Below, in pieces: positions 37,209 through 52,094 of a DNA stretch of 64,000 nucleotides (the stretch's first letter is position 1; the number at the start of each line of letters is the position of its first letter). The translations under genes and the position numbers were made by a program. The stretch comes from Maea johnstoni (Eukaryota; Annelida; Polychaeta; Spionida; Magelonidae), in assembly GCA_963942565.1 (NCBI GenBank), contig CAWWDR010001137.1, positions 191,501 through 255,500 on the forward strand, written 5' to 3'. Under the pieces are notes generated by a model. That model was given only the letters and a program-made list of their open reading frames with translations, ran no database searches and was not told where the DNA came from.

Positions 37209-37616
37209 TCATAGGTGCTACTTAGGTGCTAAGCTTGTATATCCACCTACCTCAGTTTAGGTTGAGGTGCTTCGCTCCTATGTCCACCTACCCCCGTTAA
37301 GGCCAATGTGCTACACTCGTAGGTCAACCTACCCCAGTTTACTTACTTATTTAGTTACTTAGGTGCTACTTAGGTGCTAAGCTCGTATATCCACATACCC
37401 CAGTTAAGGCCTCGGTGCTAAGCTTGTATATCCACCTTCCCAAGTTTAGGCCGCGGTGCTAAGCTTGTATATTCACCTACCCCAGTTTAGGCCGAGGTAC
37501 TTCGCTCCTATTTCCACCTACCTCAGTTTAGGCCGAGGTGCTTCACTCGTATGTCCACCTACCCCTGTTAAGGCCAAGGTGCTTCGCTCGTAGGTCAACC
37601 TACCCCAGTTTACTTT

Positions 37617-37659
<43 letters not shown>

Positions 37660-37796
37660 TCATAGGTGCTACTTAGGTGCTAAGCTTGTATATCCACCTA
37701 CCTCAGTTTAGGTTGAGGTGCTTCGCTCCTATGTCCACCTACCCCCGTTAAGGCCAATGTGCTTCACTCGTAGGTCAACCTACCCCAGTTTACTTT

Positions 37797-37839
<43 letters not shown>

Positions 37840-38247
37840 TCATAGGTGCTATTTAGGTGCTAAGCTTGTATATCAACCTACCTCAGTTTAGGTTGAGGTG
37901 CTTCGCTCCTATCTCCACCTACCCCCTTTAAGGCCAATGTGCTTCACTCGTAGGTCAACCTACCCCAGTTTACTTACTTATTTACTTACTTAGGTGCTAC
38001 TTAGGTGCTAAGCTCGTATATCCACCTACCCCAGTTAAGGCCTCGGTGCTAAGCTTGTATATTCACCTTCCCCAGTTTAGGCCGCGGTGCTAAGCTTGTA
38101 TATTCACCTACCCCAGTTTAGGCCGAGGTACTTCGCTCCTATTTCCACCTACCTCAGTTTAGGCCGAGGTGCTTCGCTCGTATGTCCACCTACCCCTGTT
38201 AAAGCCAAGGTGCTTCGCTCGTAGGTCAACCTACCCCAGTTTACTTT

Positions 38248-38286
<39 letters not shown>

Positions 38287-38657
38287 TCTTTCATAGGTGC
38301 TACTTAGGTGCTAAGCTTGTACATCCACCTACCTCAGTTTAGGTTGAGGTGCTTCGCTCCTATGTCCACCTACCCCCGTTAAGGCCAATGTGCTTCACTC
38401 GTAGGTCAACCTACCCCAGTTTACTTACTTACTTACTTACTTAGGTGCTACTTAGGTGCTAAGCTCGTATATCCACCTTCCCTAGTTTAGGCCGCGGTGC
38501 TAAGCTTGTATATTCACCTACCCAAGTTTAGGCCGATGTGCTTCGCTCCTATTTCCACCTACCTCAGTTAAGGCTGAGGTGCTTCGCTCGTATGTCCACC
38601 TACCCCCGTTAAGGCCAAGGTGCTTCGCTCGTAGGTCAACCTACCCCAGTTTACTTT

Positions 38658-38692
<35 letters not shown>

Positions 38693-39300
38693 TCATAGGT
38701 GCTACTTAGGTGCTAAGCTTGTATATCCACCTACCTCAGTTTAGGTTGAGGTGCTTCGCTCCTATGTCCACCTACCCCCATTAAGGCCAATGTGCTTCAC
38801 TCGTAGGTCAACCTACCCCAGTTTACTTACTTATTTACTAACTTAGGTGCTACTTAGGTGCTACTTAGGTGCTAAGCTCGTATATCCACCTACCCCAGTT
38901 AAGGCCTCGGTGCTAAGCTTGTATATTCACCTACCCCAGTTTAGGCCGAGGTGCTTCGCTCCTATGTCCACCTACCTCAGTTTAGGTTGAGGTGCTTCGC
39001 TCCTATGACCAACTACCCCCCTTAAGGCCAAGGTGCTTCGCTCGTAGGTCAACCTACCCCAGTTTACTTACATACTTACTTACTTAGGTGCTACTTAGGT
39101 GCTAAGCTCGTATATCCACCTTCCCCAGTTTAGGCCGCGGTGCTAAGCTTGTATATTCACCTACCCCAGTTTAGGCCGAAGTACTTCGCTCCTATTTCCA
39201 CCTACCTCAGTTTAGGCCGAGGTGCTTCGCTCGTATGTCCACCTACCCCTGTTAAGGCCAAGGTGCTTCGCTCGTAGGCCAACCTACCCCAGTTTACTTT

Positions 39301-39335
<35 letters not shown>

Positions 39336-39932
39336 TCATAGGTGCTACTTAGGTGCTAAGCTTGTATATCCACCTACCTCAGTTTAGGTTGAGGTGCTTC
39401 GCTCCTATGTCCACCTACCCCCGTTAAGGCCAATGTGCTTCACTCGTAGGTCAACCTACCCCAGTTTACTTACTTATTTACTTACTTAGGTGCTACTTAG
39501 GTGCTAAGCTCGTATATCCACCTACCCCAGTTAAGGCCTCGGTGCTAAGCTTGTATATTCACCTACCCCAGTTTAGGCCGAGGTGCTTCGCTCCTATGTC
39601 CACCTACCTCAGTTTAGGTCGAGGTGCTTAGCTCCTATGACCAACTACCCCCCTTAAGGCCAAGGTGCTTCGCTCGTAGGTCAACCTACCCCAGTTTACT
39701 TACTTACTTACTTACTTAGGTGCTACTTAGGTGCTAAGCTCGTATATCCACCTTCCCCAGTTTAGGCCACGGTACTAAGCTTGTATATTCACCTACACCA
39801 GTTTAGGCCGAGGTACTTCGCTCCTATTTCCACCTACCTCAGTTTAGGCCGAGGTGCTTCGCTCGTATGTCCACCTACCCCCGTTAAGGCCAAGGTGCTT
39901 CGTTCGTAGGTCAACCTACCCCAGTTTACTTT

Positions 39933-39963
<31 letters not shown>

Positions 39964-39982
39964 TCATAGGTGCTACTTAGGT

Positions 39983-41176
39983 GCTAAGCTTGTATATCCA
40001 CCTACCTCAGTTTAGGTTGAGGTGCTTCGCTCCTATGTCCACCTACCCCCGTTAAGGCCAATGTGCTTCACTCGTAGGTCAACCTACCCCAGTTTACTTA
40101 CTTATTTACTTACTTAGGTGCTACTTAGGTTCTAAGCTCGTATATCCACCTACCCCAGTTAAGGCCTCGGTGCTAAGCTTGTATATTCACCTACCCCAGT
40201 TTAGGCCGAGGTGCTTCGCTCTTATGTCCACCTACCTCAGTTTAGGTTGAGGTGCTTCGCTCCTATGACCAACTACCCCCCTTAAGGCCAAGGTGCTTCG
40301 CTCGTAGGTCAACCTACCCCAGTTTACTTACTTACTTACTTACTTAGGTGCTACTTAGGTGCTAAGCTCGTATATCCACCTTCCCCAGTTTAGGCCGCGG
40401 TGCTAAGCTTGTATATTCACCTACCCCAGTTTAGGCCGATGTGCTTCGCTCCTATTTCCACCTACCTCAGTTAAGGCCGAGGTGCTTCGCTCGTATGTCC
40501 ACCTACCCCCGTTAAGGCCAAGGTGCTTCGCTCTTAGGTCAACCTACCCCAGTTTACTTTCTTACTTACTTACTTACTTTCATAGGTGCTACTTAGGTGC
40601 TAAGCTTGTATATCCACCTACCTCAGTTTAGGTTGAGGTGCTTCGCTTCTATGTCCACCTACCCTCGTTAAGGCCAATGTGCTTCACTCGTAGGTCAACC
40701 TACCCCTGTTTACTTACTTATTTACTAACTTAGGTGCTACTTAGGTGCTAAGCTCGTATATCCACCTACCCCAGTTAAGGCCTCGGTGCTAAGCTTGTAT
40801 ATTCACCTACCCCAGTTTAGGCCGAGGTGCTTCGCTCCTATGTCCACCTACCTCAGTTTAGGTTGAGGTGCTTCGCTCCTAAGACCAACTACCCCCCTTA
40901 AGGCCAAGGTGCTTCGCTCGTAGGTCAACCTACCCCAGTTTACTTACATACTTACTTACTTAGGTGCTACTTAGGTGCTAAGCTCGTATATCCACCTTCC
41001 CCAGTTTAGGCCGCGGTGCTAAGCTTGTATATTCACCTACCCCAGTTTAGGCCGAAGTACTTCGCTCCTATTTCCACCTACCTCAGTTTAGGCCGAGGTG
41101 CTTCGCTCGTATGTCCACCTACCCCTGTTAAGGCCAAGGTGCTTCGCTCGTAGGCCAACCTACCCCAGTTTACTTT

Positions 41177-41211
<35 letters not shown>

Positions 41212-41854
41212 TCATAGGTGCTACTTAGGTGCTAAGCTTGTATATCCACCTACCTCAGTTTAGGTTGAGGTGCTTCGCTCCTATGTCCACCTACCCCCGT
41301 TAAGGCCAATCTGCTTCACTCGTAGGTCAACCTACCCCAGTTTACTTACTTATTTACTTACTTAGGTGCTACTTAGGTGCTAAGCTCGTATATCCACCTA
41401 CCCCAGTTAAGGCCTCGGTGCTAAGCTTGTATATTCACCTACCCCAGTTTAGGCCGAGGTGCTTCGCTCCTATGTCCACCTACCTCAGTTTAGGTCGAGG
41501 TGCTTAGCTCCTATGACCAACTACCCCCCTTAAGGCCAAGGTGCTTCGCTCGTAGGTCAACCTACCCCAGTTTACTTACTTACTTACTTACTTAGGTGCT
41601 ACTTAGGTGCTAAGCTCGTATATCCACCTTCCCCAGTTTAGGCCACGGTACTAAGCTTGTATATTCACCTACACCAGTTTAGGCCGAGGTACTTCGCTCC
41701 TATTTCCACCTACCTCAGTTTAGGCCGAGGTGCTTCGCTCGTATGTCCACCTACCCCCGTTAAGGCCAAGGTGCTTCGTTCGTAGGTCAACCTACCCCAG
41801 TTTACTTTCTTACTTACTTACTTACTTACTTACTTTCATAGGTGCTACTTAGGT
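39983..41854 (+). repeat. Dispersed copy of the third-order unit (1,872 bp)
   Basis: The full chain of private variants that defines 29644-31531 is present in order, with C linkers shorter by a few TTAC units. Partial copies sit at about 38840-39980, 44376-45600, 47200-48000 and 25200-26030. The unit has therefore been moved or copied within the array more than once. Confidence 0.85.
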
Positions 41855-42432
41855 GCTAAGCTTGTATATCCACCTACCTCAGTTTAGGTTGAGGTGCTTC
41901 GCTCCTATGTCCACCTACCCCTGTTAAGGCCAATGTGCTTCACTCGTAGGTCAACCTACCCCAGTTTACTTACTTATTTACTTACTTAGGTGCTACTTAG
42001 GTGCTAAGCTTGTATATCCACCTACCCCAGTTAAGGCCTCGGTGCTAAGCTTGTATATTCACCTACCCCAGTTTAAGCCGAGGTGCTTCGCTCCTATGTC
42101 CACCTACCTCAGTTTAGGTTGAGGTGCTTCGCTCCTATGACCAACTACCCCCCTTAAGGCCAAGGTGCTTCGCTCGTAGGTCAACCTACCCCAGTTTACT
42201 TACTTACTTACTCACTTAGGTGCTACTTAGGTGCTAAGCTCGTATATCCACCTTCCCCAGTTTAGGCCGCGGTGCTAAGCTTGTATATTCACCTACCCCA
42301 GTTTAGGCCGAGGTACTTCGCTCCTATTTCCACCTACCTCAGTTAAGGCCGAGGTGCTTCGCTCGTATGTCCACCTACCCCCGTTAAGGCCAAGGTGCTT
42401 CGCTCTTAGGTCAACCTACCCCAGTTTACTTT

Positions 42433-42463
<31 letters not shown>

Positions 42464-43060
42464 TCATAGGTGCTACTTAGGTGCTAAGCTTGTATATCCA
42501 CCTACCTCAGTTTAGGTTGAGGTGCTTCGCTTCTATGTCCACCTACCCTCGTTAAGGCCAATGTGCTTCACTCGTAGGTCAACCTACCCCTGTTTACTTA
42601 CTTATTTACTAACTTAGGTGCTACTTAGGTGCTAAGCTCGTATATCCACCTACCCCAGTTAAGGCCTCGGTGCTAAGCTTGTATATTCACCTACCCCAGT
42701 TTAGGCCGAGGTGCTTCGCTCCTATGTCCACCTACCTCAGTTTAGGTTGAGGTGCTTCGCTCCCATGACCAACTACACCCCTTAAGGCCAAGGTGCTTCG
42801 CTCGTAGGTCAACCTACCCCAGTTTACTTACTTACTTACTTACTTAGGTGCTACTTAGGTGCTAAGCTCGTATATCCACCTTCCCCAGTTTAGGCCGCGG
42901 TGCTAAGCTGGTATATTCACCTACCCCAGTTTAGGGCGATGTGCTTCGCTCCTATTTCGACCTACCTCAGTTTAGGCCGAGGTGCTTCGCTCGTATGTCC
43001 ACCTAACCCTGTTAAGGCCAAGGTGCTTCGCTCGTAGGTCAACCTACCCCAGTTTACTTT

Positions 43061-43091
<31 letters not shown>

Positions 43092-43688
43092 TCATAGGTG
43101 CTACTTAGGTGCTAAGCTTGTATATCCACCTACCTCAGTTTAGGTTGAGGTGCTTCGCTCCTATGTCCACCTACCCCCGTTAAGGCCAATGTGCTTCACT
43201 CGTAGGTCAACCTACCCCAGTTTACTTACTTATTTACTTACTTAGGTGCTACTTAGGTGCTAAGCTCGTATATCCACCTACCCCAGTTAAGGCCTCGGTG
43301 CTAAGCTTGTATATTCACCTACCCCAGTTTAGGGCGAGGTGCTTCGCTCCTATGTCCACCTACCTCAGTTTAGGTTGAGGTGCTTCGCTCCTATGACCAA
43401 CTACCCCCCTTAAGGCCAAGGTGCTTCGCTCGTAGGTCAACCTACCCCAGTTTACTTACTTACTTACTTACTTAGGTGGTACTTAGGTGCTAAGCTCGTA
43501 TATCCACCTTCCCCAGTTTAGGCCGCGGTGCTAAGCTTGTATATTCACCTACCCCAGTTTAGGCCGAGGTACTTCGCTCCTATTTCCACCTACCTCAGTT
43601 TAGGCCGAGGTGCTTCGCTCGTATGTCCACCTACCCCCGTTAAGGCCAAGGTGCTTCGCTTGTAGGTCAACCTACCCCAGTTTACTTT

Positions 43689-43719
<31 letters not shown>

Positions 43720-44316
43720 TCATAGGTGCTACTTAGGTGCTAAGCTTGTATATCCACCTACCTCAGTTTAGGTTGAGGTGCTTCGCTTCTATGTCCACCT
43801 ACCCTCGTTAAGGCCAATGTGCTTCACTCGTAGGTCAACCTACCCCTGTTTACTTACTTATTTACTAACTTAGGTGCTACTTAGGTGCTAAGCTCGTATA
43901 TCCACCTACCCCAGTTAAGGCCTCGGTGCTAAGCTTGTATATTCACCTACCCCAGTTTAGGCCGAGGTGCTTCGCTCCTATGTCCACCTACCTCAGTTTA
44001 GGTTGAGGTGCTTCGCTCCCATGACCAACTACACCCCTTAAGGCCAAGGTGCTTCGCTCGTAGGTCAACCTACCCCAGTTTACTTACTTACTTACTTACT
44101 TAGGTGCTACTTAGGTGCTAAGCTCGTATATCCACCTTCCCCAGTTTAGGCCGCGGTGCTAAGCTGGTATATTCACCTACCCCAGTTTAGGGCGATGTGC
44201 TTCGCTCCTATTTCGACCTACCTCAGTTTAGGCCGAGGTGCTTCGCTCGTATGTCCACCTAACCCTGTTAAGGCCAAGGTGCTTCGCTCGTAGGTCAACC
44301 TACCCCAGTTTACTTT

Positions 44317-44355
<39 letters not shown>

Positions 44356-45572
44356 TCATAGGTGCTACCTAGGTGCTAAGCTTGTATATCCACCTACCTC
44401 AGTTTAGGTTGAGGTGCTTCGCTCCTATGTCCACCTACCCCCGTTAAGGCCAATGTGCTTCACTCGTAGGTCAACCTACCCCAGTTTACTTACTTATTTA
44501 CTTACTTAGGTGCTACTTAGGTTCTAAGCTCGTATATCCACCTACCCCAGTTAAGGCCTCGGTGCTAAGCTTGTATATTCACCTACCCCAGTTTAGGCCG
44601 AGGTGCTTCGCTCTTATGTCCACCTACCTCAGTTTAGGTTGAGGTGCTTCGCTCCTATGACCAACTACCCCCCTTAAGGCCAAGGTGCTTCGCTCGTAGG
44701 TCAACCTACCCCAGTTTACTTACTTACTTACTTACTTAGGTGCTACTTAGGTGCTAAGCTCGTATATCCACCTTCCCCAGTTTAGGCCGCGGTGCTAAGC
44801 TTGTATATTCACCTACCCCAGTTTAGGCCGATGTGCTTCGCTCCTATTTCCACCTACCTCAGTTAAGGCCGAGGTGCTTCGCTCGTATGTCCACCTACCC
44901 CCGTTAAGGCCAAGGTGCTTCGCTCTTAGGTCAACCTACCCCAGTTTACTTTCTTACTTACTTACTTACTTACTTTCATAGGTGCTACTTAGGTGCTAAG
45001 CTTGTATATCCACCTACCTCAGTTTAGGTTGAGGTGCTTCGCTTCTATGTCCACCTACCCTCGTTAAGGCCAATGTGCTTCACTCGTAGGTCAACCTACC
45101 CCTGTTTACTTACTTATTTACTAACTTAGGTGCTACTTAGGTGCTAAGCTCGTATATCCACCTACCCCAGTTAAGGCCTCGGTGCTAAGCTTGTATATTC
45201 ACCTACCCCAGTTTAGGCCGAGGTGCTTCGCTCCTATGTCCACCTACCTCAGTTTAGGTTGAGGTGCTTCGCTCCTATGACCAACTACCCCCCTTAAGGC
45301 CAAGGTGCTTCGCTCGTAGGTCAACCTACCCCAGTTTACTTACATACTTACTTACTTAGGTGCTACTTAGGTGCTAAGCTCGTATATCCACCTTCCCCAG
45401 TTTAGGCCGCGGTGCTAAGCTTGTATATTCACCTACCCCAGTTTAGGCCGAAGTACTTCGCTCCTATTTCCACCTACCTCAGTTTAGGCCGAGGTGCTTC
45501 GCTCGTATGTCCACCTACCCCCGTTAAGGCCAAGGTGCTTCGCTCTTAGGTCAACCTACCCCAGTTTACTTT

Positions 45573-45603
<31 letters not shown>

Positions 45604-45779
45604 TCATAGGTGCTACTTAGGTGCTAAGCTTGTATATCCACCTACCTCAGTTTAGGTTGAGGTGCTTCGCTCCTATGTCCACCTACCCCCGTTAAGGCCA
45701 ATGTGCTTCACTCGTAGGTCAACCTACCCCAGTTTACTTACTTACTTACTTACTTAGGTGCTACTTAGGTGCTAAGCTC

Positions 45780-45970
45780 GTATATCCACCTTCCCCAGTT
45801 TAGGCCGCGGTGCTAAGCTGGTATATTCACCTACCCCAGTTTAGGGCGATGTGCTTCGCTCCTATTTCGACCTACCTCAGTTTAGGCCGAGGTGCTTCGC
45901 TCGTATGTCCACCTAACCCTGTTAAGGCCAAGGTGCTTCGCTCGTAGGTCAACCTACCCCAGTTTACTTT

Positions 45971-46001
<31 letters not shown>

Positions 46002-46598
46002 TCATAGGTGCTACTTAGGTGCTAAGCTTGTATATCCACCTACCTCAGTTTAGGTTGAGGTGCTTCGCTCCTATGTCCACCTACCCCCGTTAAGGCCAAT
46101 GTGCTTCACTCGTAGGTCAACCTACCCCAGTTTACTTACTTATTTTCTTACTTAGGTGCTACTTAGGTGCTAAGCTCGTATATCCACCTACCCCAGTTAA
46201 GGCCTCGGTGCTAAGCTTGTATATTCACCTACCCCAGTTTAGGGCGAGGTGCTTCGCTCCTATGTCCACCTACCTCAGTTTAGGTTGAGGTGCTTCGCTC
46301 CTATGACCAACTACCCCCCTTAAGGCCAAGGTGCTTCGCTCGTAGGTCAACCTACCCCAGTTTACTTACTTACTTACTTACTTAGGTGGTACTTAGGTGC
46401 TAAGCTCGTATATCCACCTTCCCCAGTTTAGGCCGCGGTGCTAAGCTTGTATATTCACCTACCCCAGTTTAGGCCGAGGTACTTCGCTCCTATTTCCACC
46501 TACCTCAGTTTAGGCCGAGGTGCTTCGCTCGTATGTCCACCTACCCCCGTTAAGGCCAAGGTGCTTCGCTTGTAGGTCAACCTACCCCAGTTTACTTT

Positions 46599-46645
<47 letters not shown>

Positions 46646-47040
46646 TCATAGGTGCTACTTAGGTGCTAAGCTTGTATATCCACCTACCTCAGTTTAGGTT
46701 GAGGTGCTTCGCTCCTATGTCCACCTACCCCCGTTAAGGCCAATGTGCTACACTCGTAGGTCAACCTACCCCAGTTTACTTACTTATTTAGTTACTTAGG
46801 TGCTACTTAGGTGCTAAGCTCGTATATCCACATACCCCAGTTAAGGCCTCGGTGCTAAGCTCGTATATCCACCTTCCCCAGTTTAGGCCGGGGTGCTAAG
46901 CTTGTATATTCACCTACCCCAGTTTAGGCCGAGGTACTTCGCTCCTATTTCCACCTACCTCAGTTTAGGCCGAGGTGCTTCGCTCGTATGTCCACCTACC
47001 CCTGTTAAGGCCAAGGTGCTTCGCTCGTAGGTCAACCTAC
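45780..47040 (+). repeat. ~1.25-kb segment repeated 2,693 bp downstream
   Basis: Landmarks GGGCGATGTGC with TATTTCGACC (45842), AGGTGGTACTTAGG (46385), CACATACCCCAG and GGCCGGGGTGC recur at 48535, 49078 and onward at a constant offset of 2,693 bp. A related version lies near 36390-37600. These are nested duplications above the HOR level. Confidence 0.8.
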
Positions 47041-47059
47041 CCCAGTTTACTTTCTTACT

Positions 47060-47115
47060 TACTTACTTACTTAGGAGCTATTTCCACCTACCTCAGTTTA
47101 GGCCGAGGTGCTTCG
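47060..47115 (+). repeat. Chimeric joint skipping monomers
   Basis: A C-type linker runs into TTAGGAGCTATTTCC: the step before a block is joined to the middle of a C3 monomer at a shared CTA. The C3 monomer then leads directly into a B4 monomer (ATGACCAACTACC) instead of C4. Two exchange events lie within 60 bp. Confidence 0.85.
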
Positions 47116-48036
47116 CTCCTATGACCAACTACCCCCCTTAAGGCCAAGGTGCTTCGCTCGTAGGTCAACCTACCCCAGTTTACTTACTTACTTACTTACT
47201 TAGGTGCTACTTAGGTGCTAAGCGCGTATATCCACCTTCCCCAGTTTAGGCCGCGGTGCTAAGCTTGTATATTCACCTACCCCAGTTTAGGCCGATGTGC
47301 TTCGCTCCTATTTCCACCTACCTCAGTTAAGGCCGAGGTGCTTCGCTCGTATGTCCACCTACCCCCGTTAAGGCCAAGGTGCTTCGCTCTTAGGTCAACC
47401 TACCCCAGTTTACTTTCTTACTTACTTACTTACTTACTTTCATAGGTGCTACTTAGGTGCTAAGCTTGTATATCCACCTACCTCAGTTTAGGTTGAGGTG
47501 CTTCGCTTCTATGTCCACCTACCCTCGTTAAGGCCAATGTGCTTCACTCGTAGGTCAACCTACCCCTGTTTACTTACTTATTTACTAACTTAGGTGCTAC
47601 TTAGGTGCTAAGCTCGTATATCCACCTACCCCAGTTAAGGCCTCGGTGCTAAGCTTGTATATTCACCTACCCCAGTTTAGGCCGAGGTGCTTCGCTCCTA
47701 TGTCCACCTACCTCAGTTTAGGTTGAGGTGCTTCGCTCCTATGACCAACTACCCCCCTTAAGGCCAAGGTGCTTCGCTCGTAGGTCAACCTACCCCAGTT
47801 TACTTACATACTTACTTACTTAGGTGCTACTTAGGTGCTAAGCTCGTATATCCACCTTCCCCAGTTTAGGCCGCGGTGCTAAGCTTGTATATTCACCTAC
47901 CCCAGTTTAGGCCGAAGTACTTCGCTCCTATTTCCACCTACCTCAGTTTAGGCCGAGGTGCTTCGCTCGTATGTCCACCTACCCCTGTTAAGGCCAAGGT
48001 GCTTCGCTCTTAGGTCAACCTACCCCAGTTTACTTT

Positions 48037-48067
<31 letters not shown>

Positions 48068-48664
48068 TCATAGGTGCTACTTAGGTGCTAAGCTTGTATA
48101 TCCACCTACCTCAGTTTAGGTTGAGGTGCTTCGCTTCTATGTCCACCTACCCTCGTTAAGGCCAATGTGCTTCACTCGTAGGTCAACCTACCCCTGTTTA
48201 CTTACTTATTTACTAACTTAGGTGCTACTTAGGTGCTAAGCTCGTATATCCACCTACCCCAGTTAAGGCCTCGGTGCTAAGCTTGTATATTCACCTACCC
48301 CAGTTTAGGCCGAGGTGCTTCGCTCCTATGTCCACCTACCTCAGTTTAGGTTGAGGTGCTTCGCTCCCATGACCAACTACCCCCCTTAAGGCCAAGGTGC
48401 TTCGCTCGTAGGTCAACCTACCCCAGTTTACTTACTTACTTACTTACTTAGGTGCTACTTAGGTGCTAAGCTCGTATATCCACCTTCCCCAGTTTAGGCC
48501 GCGGTGCTAAGCTGGTATATTCACCTACCCCAGTTTAGGGCGATGTGCTTCGCTCCTATTTCGACCTACCTCAGTTTAGGCCGAGGTGCTTCGCTCGTAT
48601 GTCCACCTAACCCTGTTAAGGCCAAGGTGCTTCGCTCGTAGGTCAACCTACCCCAGTTTACTTT

Positions 48665-48695
<31 letters not shown>

Positions 48696-49291
48696 TCATA
48701 GGTGCTACTTAGGTGCTAAGCTTGTATATCCACCTACCTCAGTTTAGGTTGAGGTGCTTCGCTCCTATGTCCACCTACCCCCGTTAAGGCCAATGTGCTT
48801 CACTCGTAGGTCAACCTACCCCAGTTTACTTACTTATTTACTTACTTAGGTGCTACTTAGGTGCTAAGCTCGTATATCCACCTACCCCAGTTAAGGCCTC
48901 GGTGCTAAGCTTGTATATTCACCTACCCCAGTTTAGGGCGAGGTGCTTCGCTCCTATGTCCACCTACCTCAGTTTAGGTTGAGGTGCTTCGCTCCTATGA
49001 CCAACTACCCCCCTTAAGGCCAAGGTGCTTCGCTCGTAGGTCAACCTACCCCAGTTTACTTACTTACTTACTTACTTAGGTGGTACTTAGGTGCTAAGCT
49101 CGTATATCCACCTTCCCCAGTTTAGGCCGCGGTGCTAAGCTTGTATATTCACCTACCCCAGTTTAGGCCGAGGTACTTCGCTCCTATTTCCACCTACCTC
49201 AGTTTAGGCCGAGGTGCTTCGCTCGTATGTCCACCTACCCCCGTTAAGGCCAAGGTGCTTCGCTTGTAGGTCAACCTACCCCAGTTTACTT

Positions 49292-49339
<48 letters not shown>

Positions 49340-49747
49340 TCATAGGTGCTACTTAGGTGCTAAGCTTGTATATCCACCTACCTCAGTTTAGGTTGAGGTG
49401 CTTCGCTCCTATGTCCACCTACCCCCGTTAAGGCCAATGTGCTACACTCGTAGGTCAACCTACCCCAGTTTACTTACTTATTTAGTTACTTAGGTGCTAC
49501 TTAGGTTCTAAGCTCGTATATCCACATACCCCAGTTAAGGCCTCGGTGCTAAGCTCGTATATCCACCTTCCCCAGTTTAGGCCGGGGTGCTAAGCTTGTA
49601 TATTCACCTACCCCAGTTTAGGCCGAGGTACTTCGCTCCTATTTCCACCTACCTCAGTTTAGGCCGAGGTGCTTCGCTCGTATGTCCACCTACCCCTGTT
49701 AAGGCCAAGGTGCTTCGCTCGTAGGTCAACCTACCCCAGTTTACTTT

Positions 49748-49798
<51 letters not shown>

Positions 49799-49935
49799 TC
49801 ATAGGTGCTACTTAGGTGCTAAGCTTGTATATCCACCTACCTCAGTTTAGGTTGAGGTGCTTCGCTCCTATGTCCACCTACCCCCGTTAAGGCCAATGTG
49901 CTTCACTCGTAGGTCAACCTACCCCAGTTTACTTT

Positions 49936-49978
<43 letters not shown>

Positions 49979-50386
49979 TCATAGGTGCTATTTAGGTGCT
50001 AAGCTTGTATATCAACCTACCTCAGTTTAGGTTGAGGTGCTTCGCTCCTATCTCCACCTACCCCCGTTAAGGCCAATGTGCTTCACTCGTAGGTCAACCT
50101 ACCCCAGTTTACTTACTTATTTACTTACTTAGGTGCTACTTAGGTGCTAAGCTCGTATATCCACCTACCCCAGTTAAGGCCTCGGTGCTAAGCTCGTATA
50201 TCCACCTTCCCCAGTTTAGGCCGCGGTGCTAAGCTTGTATATTCACCTACCCCAGTTTAGGCCGAGGTACTTCGCTCCTATTTCCACCTACCTCAGTTTA
50301 GGCCGAGGTGCTTCGCTCGTATGTCCACCTACCCCTGTTAAAGCCAAGGTGCTTCGCTCGTAGGTCAACCTACCCCAGTTTACTTT

Positions 50387-50425
<39 letters not shown>

Positions 50426-50796
50426 TCTTTCATAGGTGCTACTTAGGTGCTAAGCTTGTACATCCACCTACCTCAGTTTAGGTTGAGGTGCTTCGCTCCT
50501 ATGTCCACCTACCCCCGTTAAGGCCAATGTGCTTCACTCGTAGGTCAACCTACCCCAGTTTACTTACTTACTTACTTACTTAGGTGCTACTTAGGTGCTA
50601 AGCTCGTATATCCACCTTCCCTAGTTTAGGCCGCGGTGCTAAGCTTGTATATTCACCTACCCCAGTTTAGGCCGATGTGCTTCGCTCCTATTTCCACCTA
50701 CCTCAGTTAAGGCCGAGGTGCTTCGCTCGTATGTCCACCTACCCCTGTTAAGGCCAAGGTGCTTCGCTCGTAGGTCAACCTACCCCAGTTTACTTT

Positions 50797-50831
<35 letters not shown>

Positions 50832-51431
50832 TCATAGGTGCTACTTAGGTGCTAAGCTTGTATATCCACCTACCTCAGTTTAGGTTGAGGTGCTTCGCTC
50901 CTATGTCCACCTACCCCCGTTAAGGCCAATGTGCTTCACTCGTAGGTCAACCTACCCCAGTTTACTTACTTATTTACTTACTTAGGTGCTACTAAGGTTC
51001 TAAGCTCGTATATCCACCTACCCCAGTTAAGGCCTCGGTGCTAAGCTTGTATATTCACCTACCCCAGTTTAGGCCGAGGTGCTTCGCTCTTATGTCCACC
51101 TACCTCAGTTTAGGTTGAGGTGCTTTGCTCCTATGACCAACTACCCCCCTTAAGGCCAAGGTGCTTCGCTCGTAGGTCAACCTACCCCAGTTTACTTACT
51201 TACTTACTTACTTAGGTGCTACTTAGGTGCTAAGCTCGTATATCCACCTTCCCCAGTTTAGGCCGCGGTGCTAAGCTTGTATATTCACCTACCCCAGTTT
51301 AGGCCGATGTGCTTCGCTCCTATTTCCACCTACCTCAGTTAAGGCCGAGGTGCTTCGCTCGTATGTCCACCTACCCCCGTTAAGGCCAAGGTGCTTCGCT
51401 CGTAGGTCAACCTACCCCAGTTTACTTTCTA

Positions 51432-51467
<36 letters not shown>

Positions 51468-51875
51468 TCATAGGTGCTACTTAGGTGCTAAGCTTGTATA
51501 TCCACCTACCTCAGTTTAGGTTGAGGTGCTTCGCTTCTATGTCCACCTAGCCCCTTTAAGGCCAATGTGCTTCACTCGTAGGTCAACCTACCCCAGTTTA
51601 CTTACTTATTTACTTACTTAGGTGCTACTTAGGTGCTAAGCTCGTATATCCACCTACCCCAGTTAAGGCCTCGGTGCTAAGCTCGTATATCCACCTTCCC
51701 CAGTTTAGGCCGCGGTGCTAAGCTTGTATATTCACCTACCCCAGTTTAGGCCGAGGTACTTCGCTCCTATTTCCACCTACCTCAGTTTAGGCCGAGGTGC
51801 TTCGCTCGTATGTCCACCTACCCCTGTTAAGGCCAAGGTGCTTCGCTCGTAGGTCAACCTACCCCAGTTTACTTT

Positions 51876-51914
<39 letters not shown>

Positions 51915-52055
51915 TCTTTCATAGGTGCTACTTAGGTGCTAAGCTTGTACATCCACCTACCTCAGTTTAGGCCGAGGTGCTTCGCTCGTATGTCCACCTA
52001 CCCCTGATAAGGCCAAGGTGCTTCGCTCGTAGGTCAACCTACCCCAGTTTACTTT

Positions 52056-52094
<39 letters not shown>

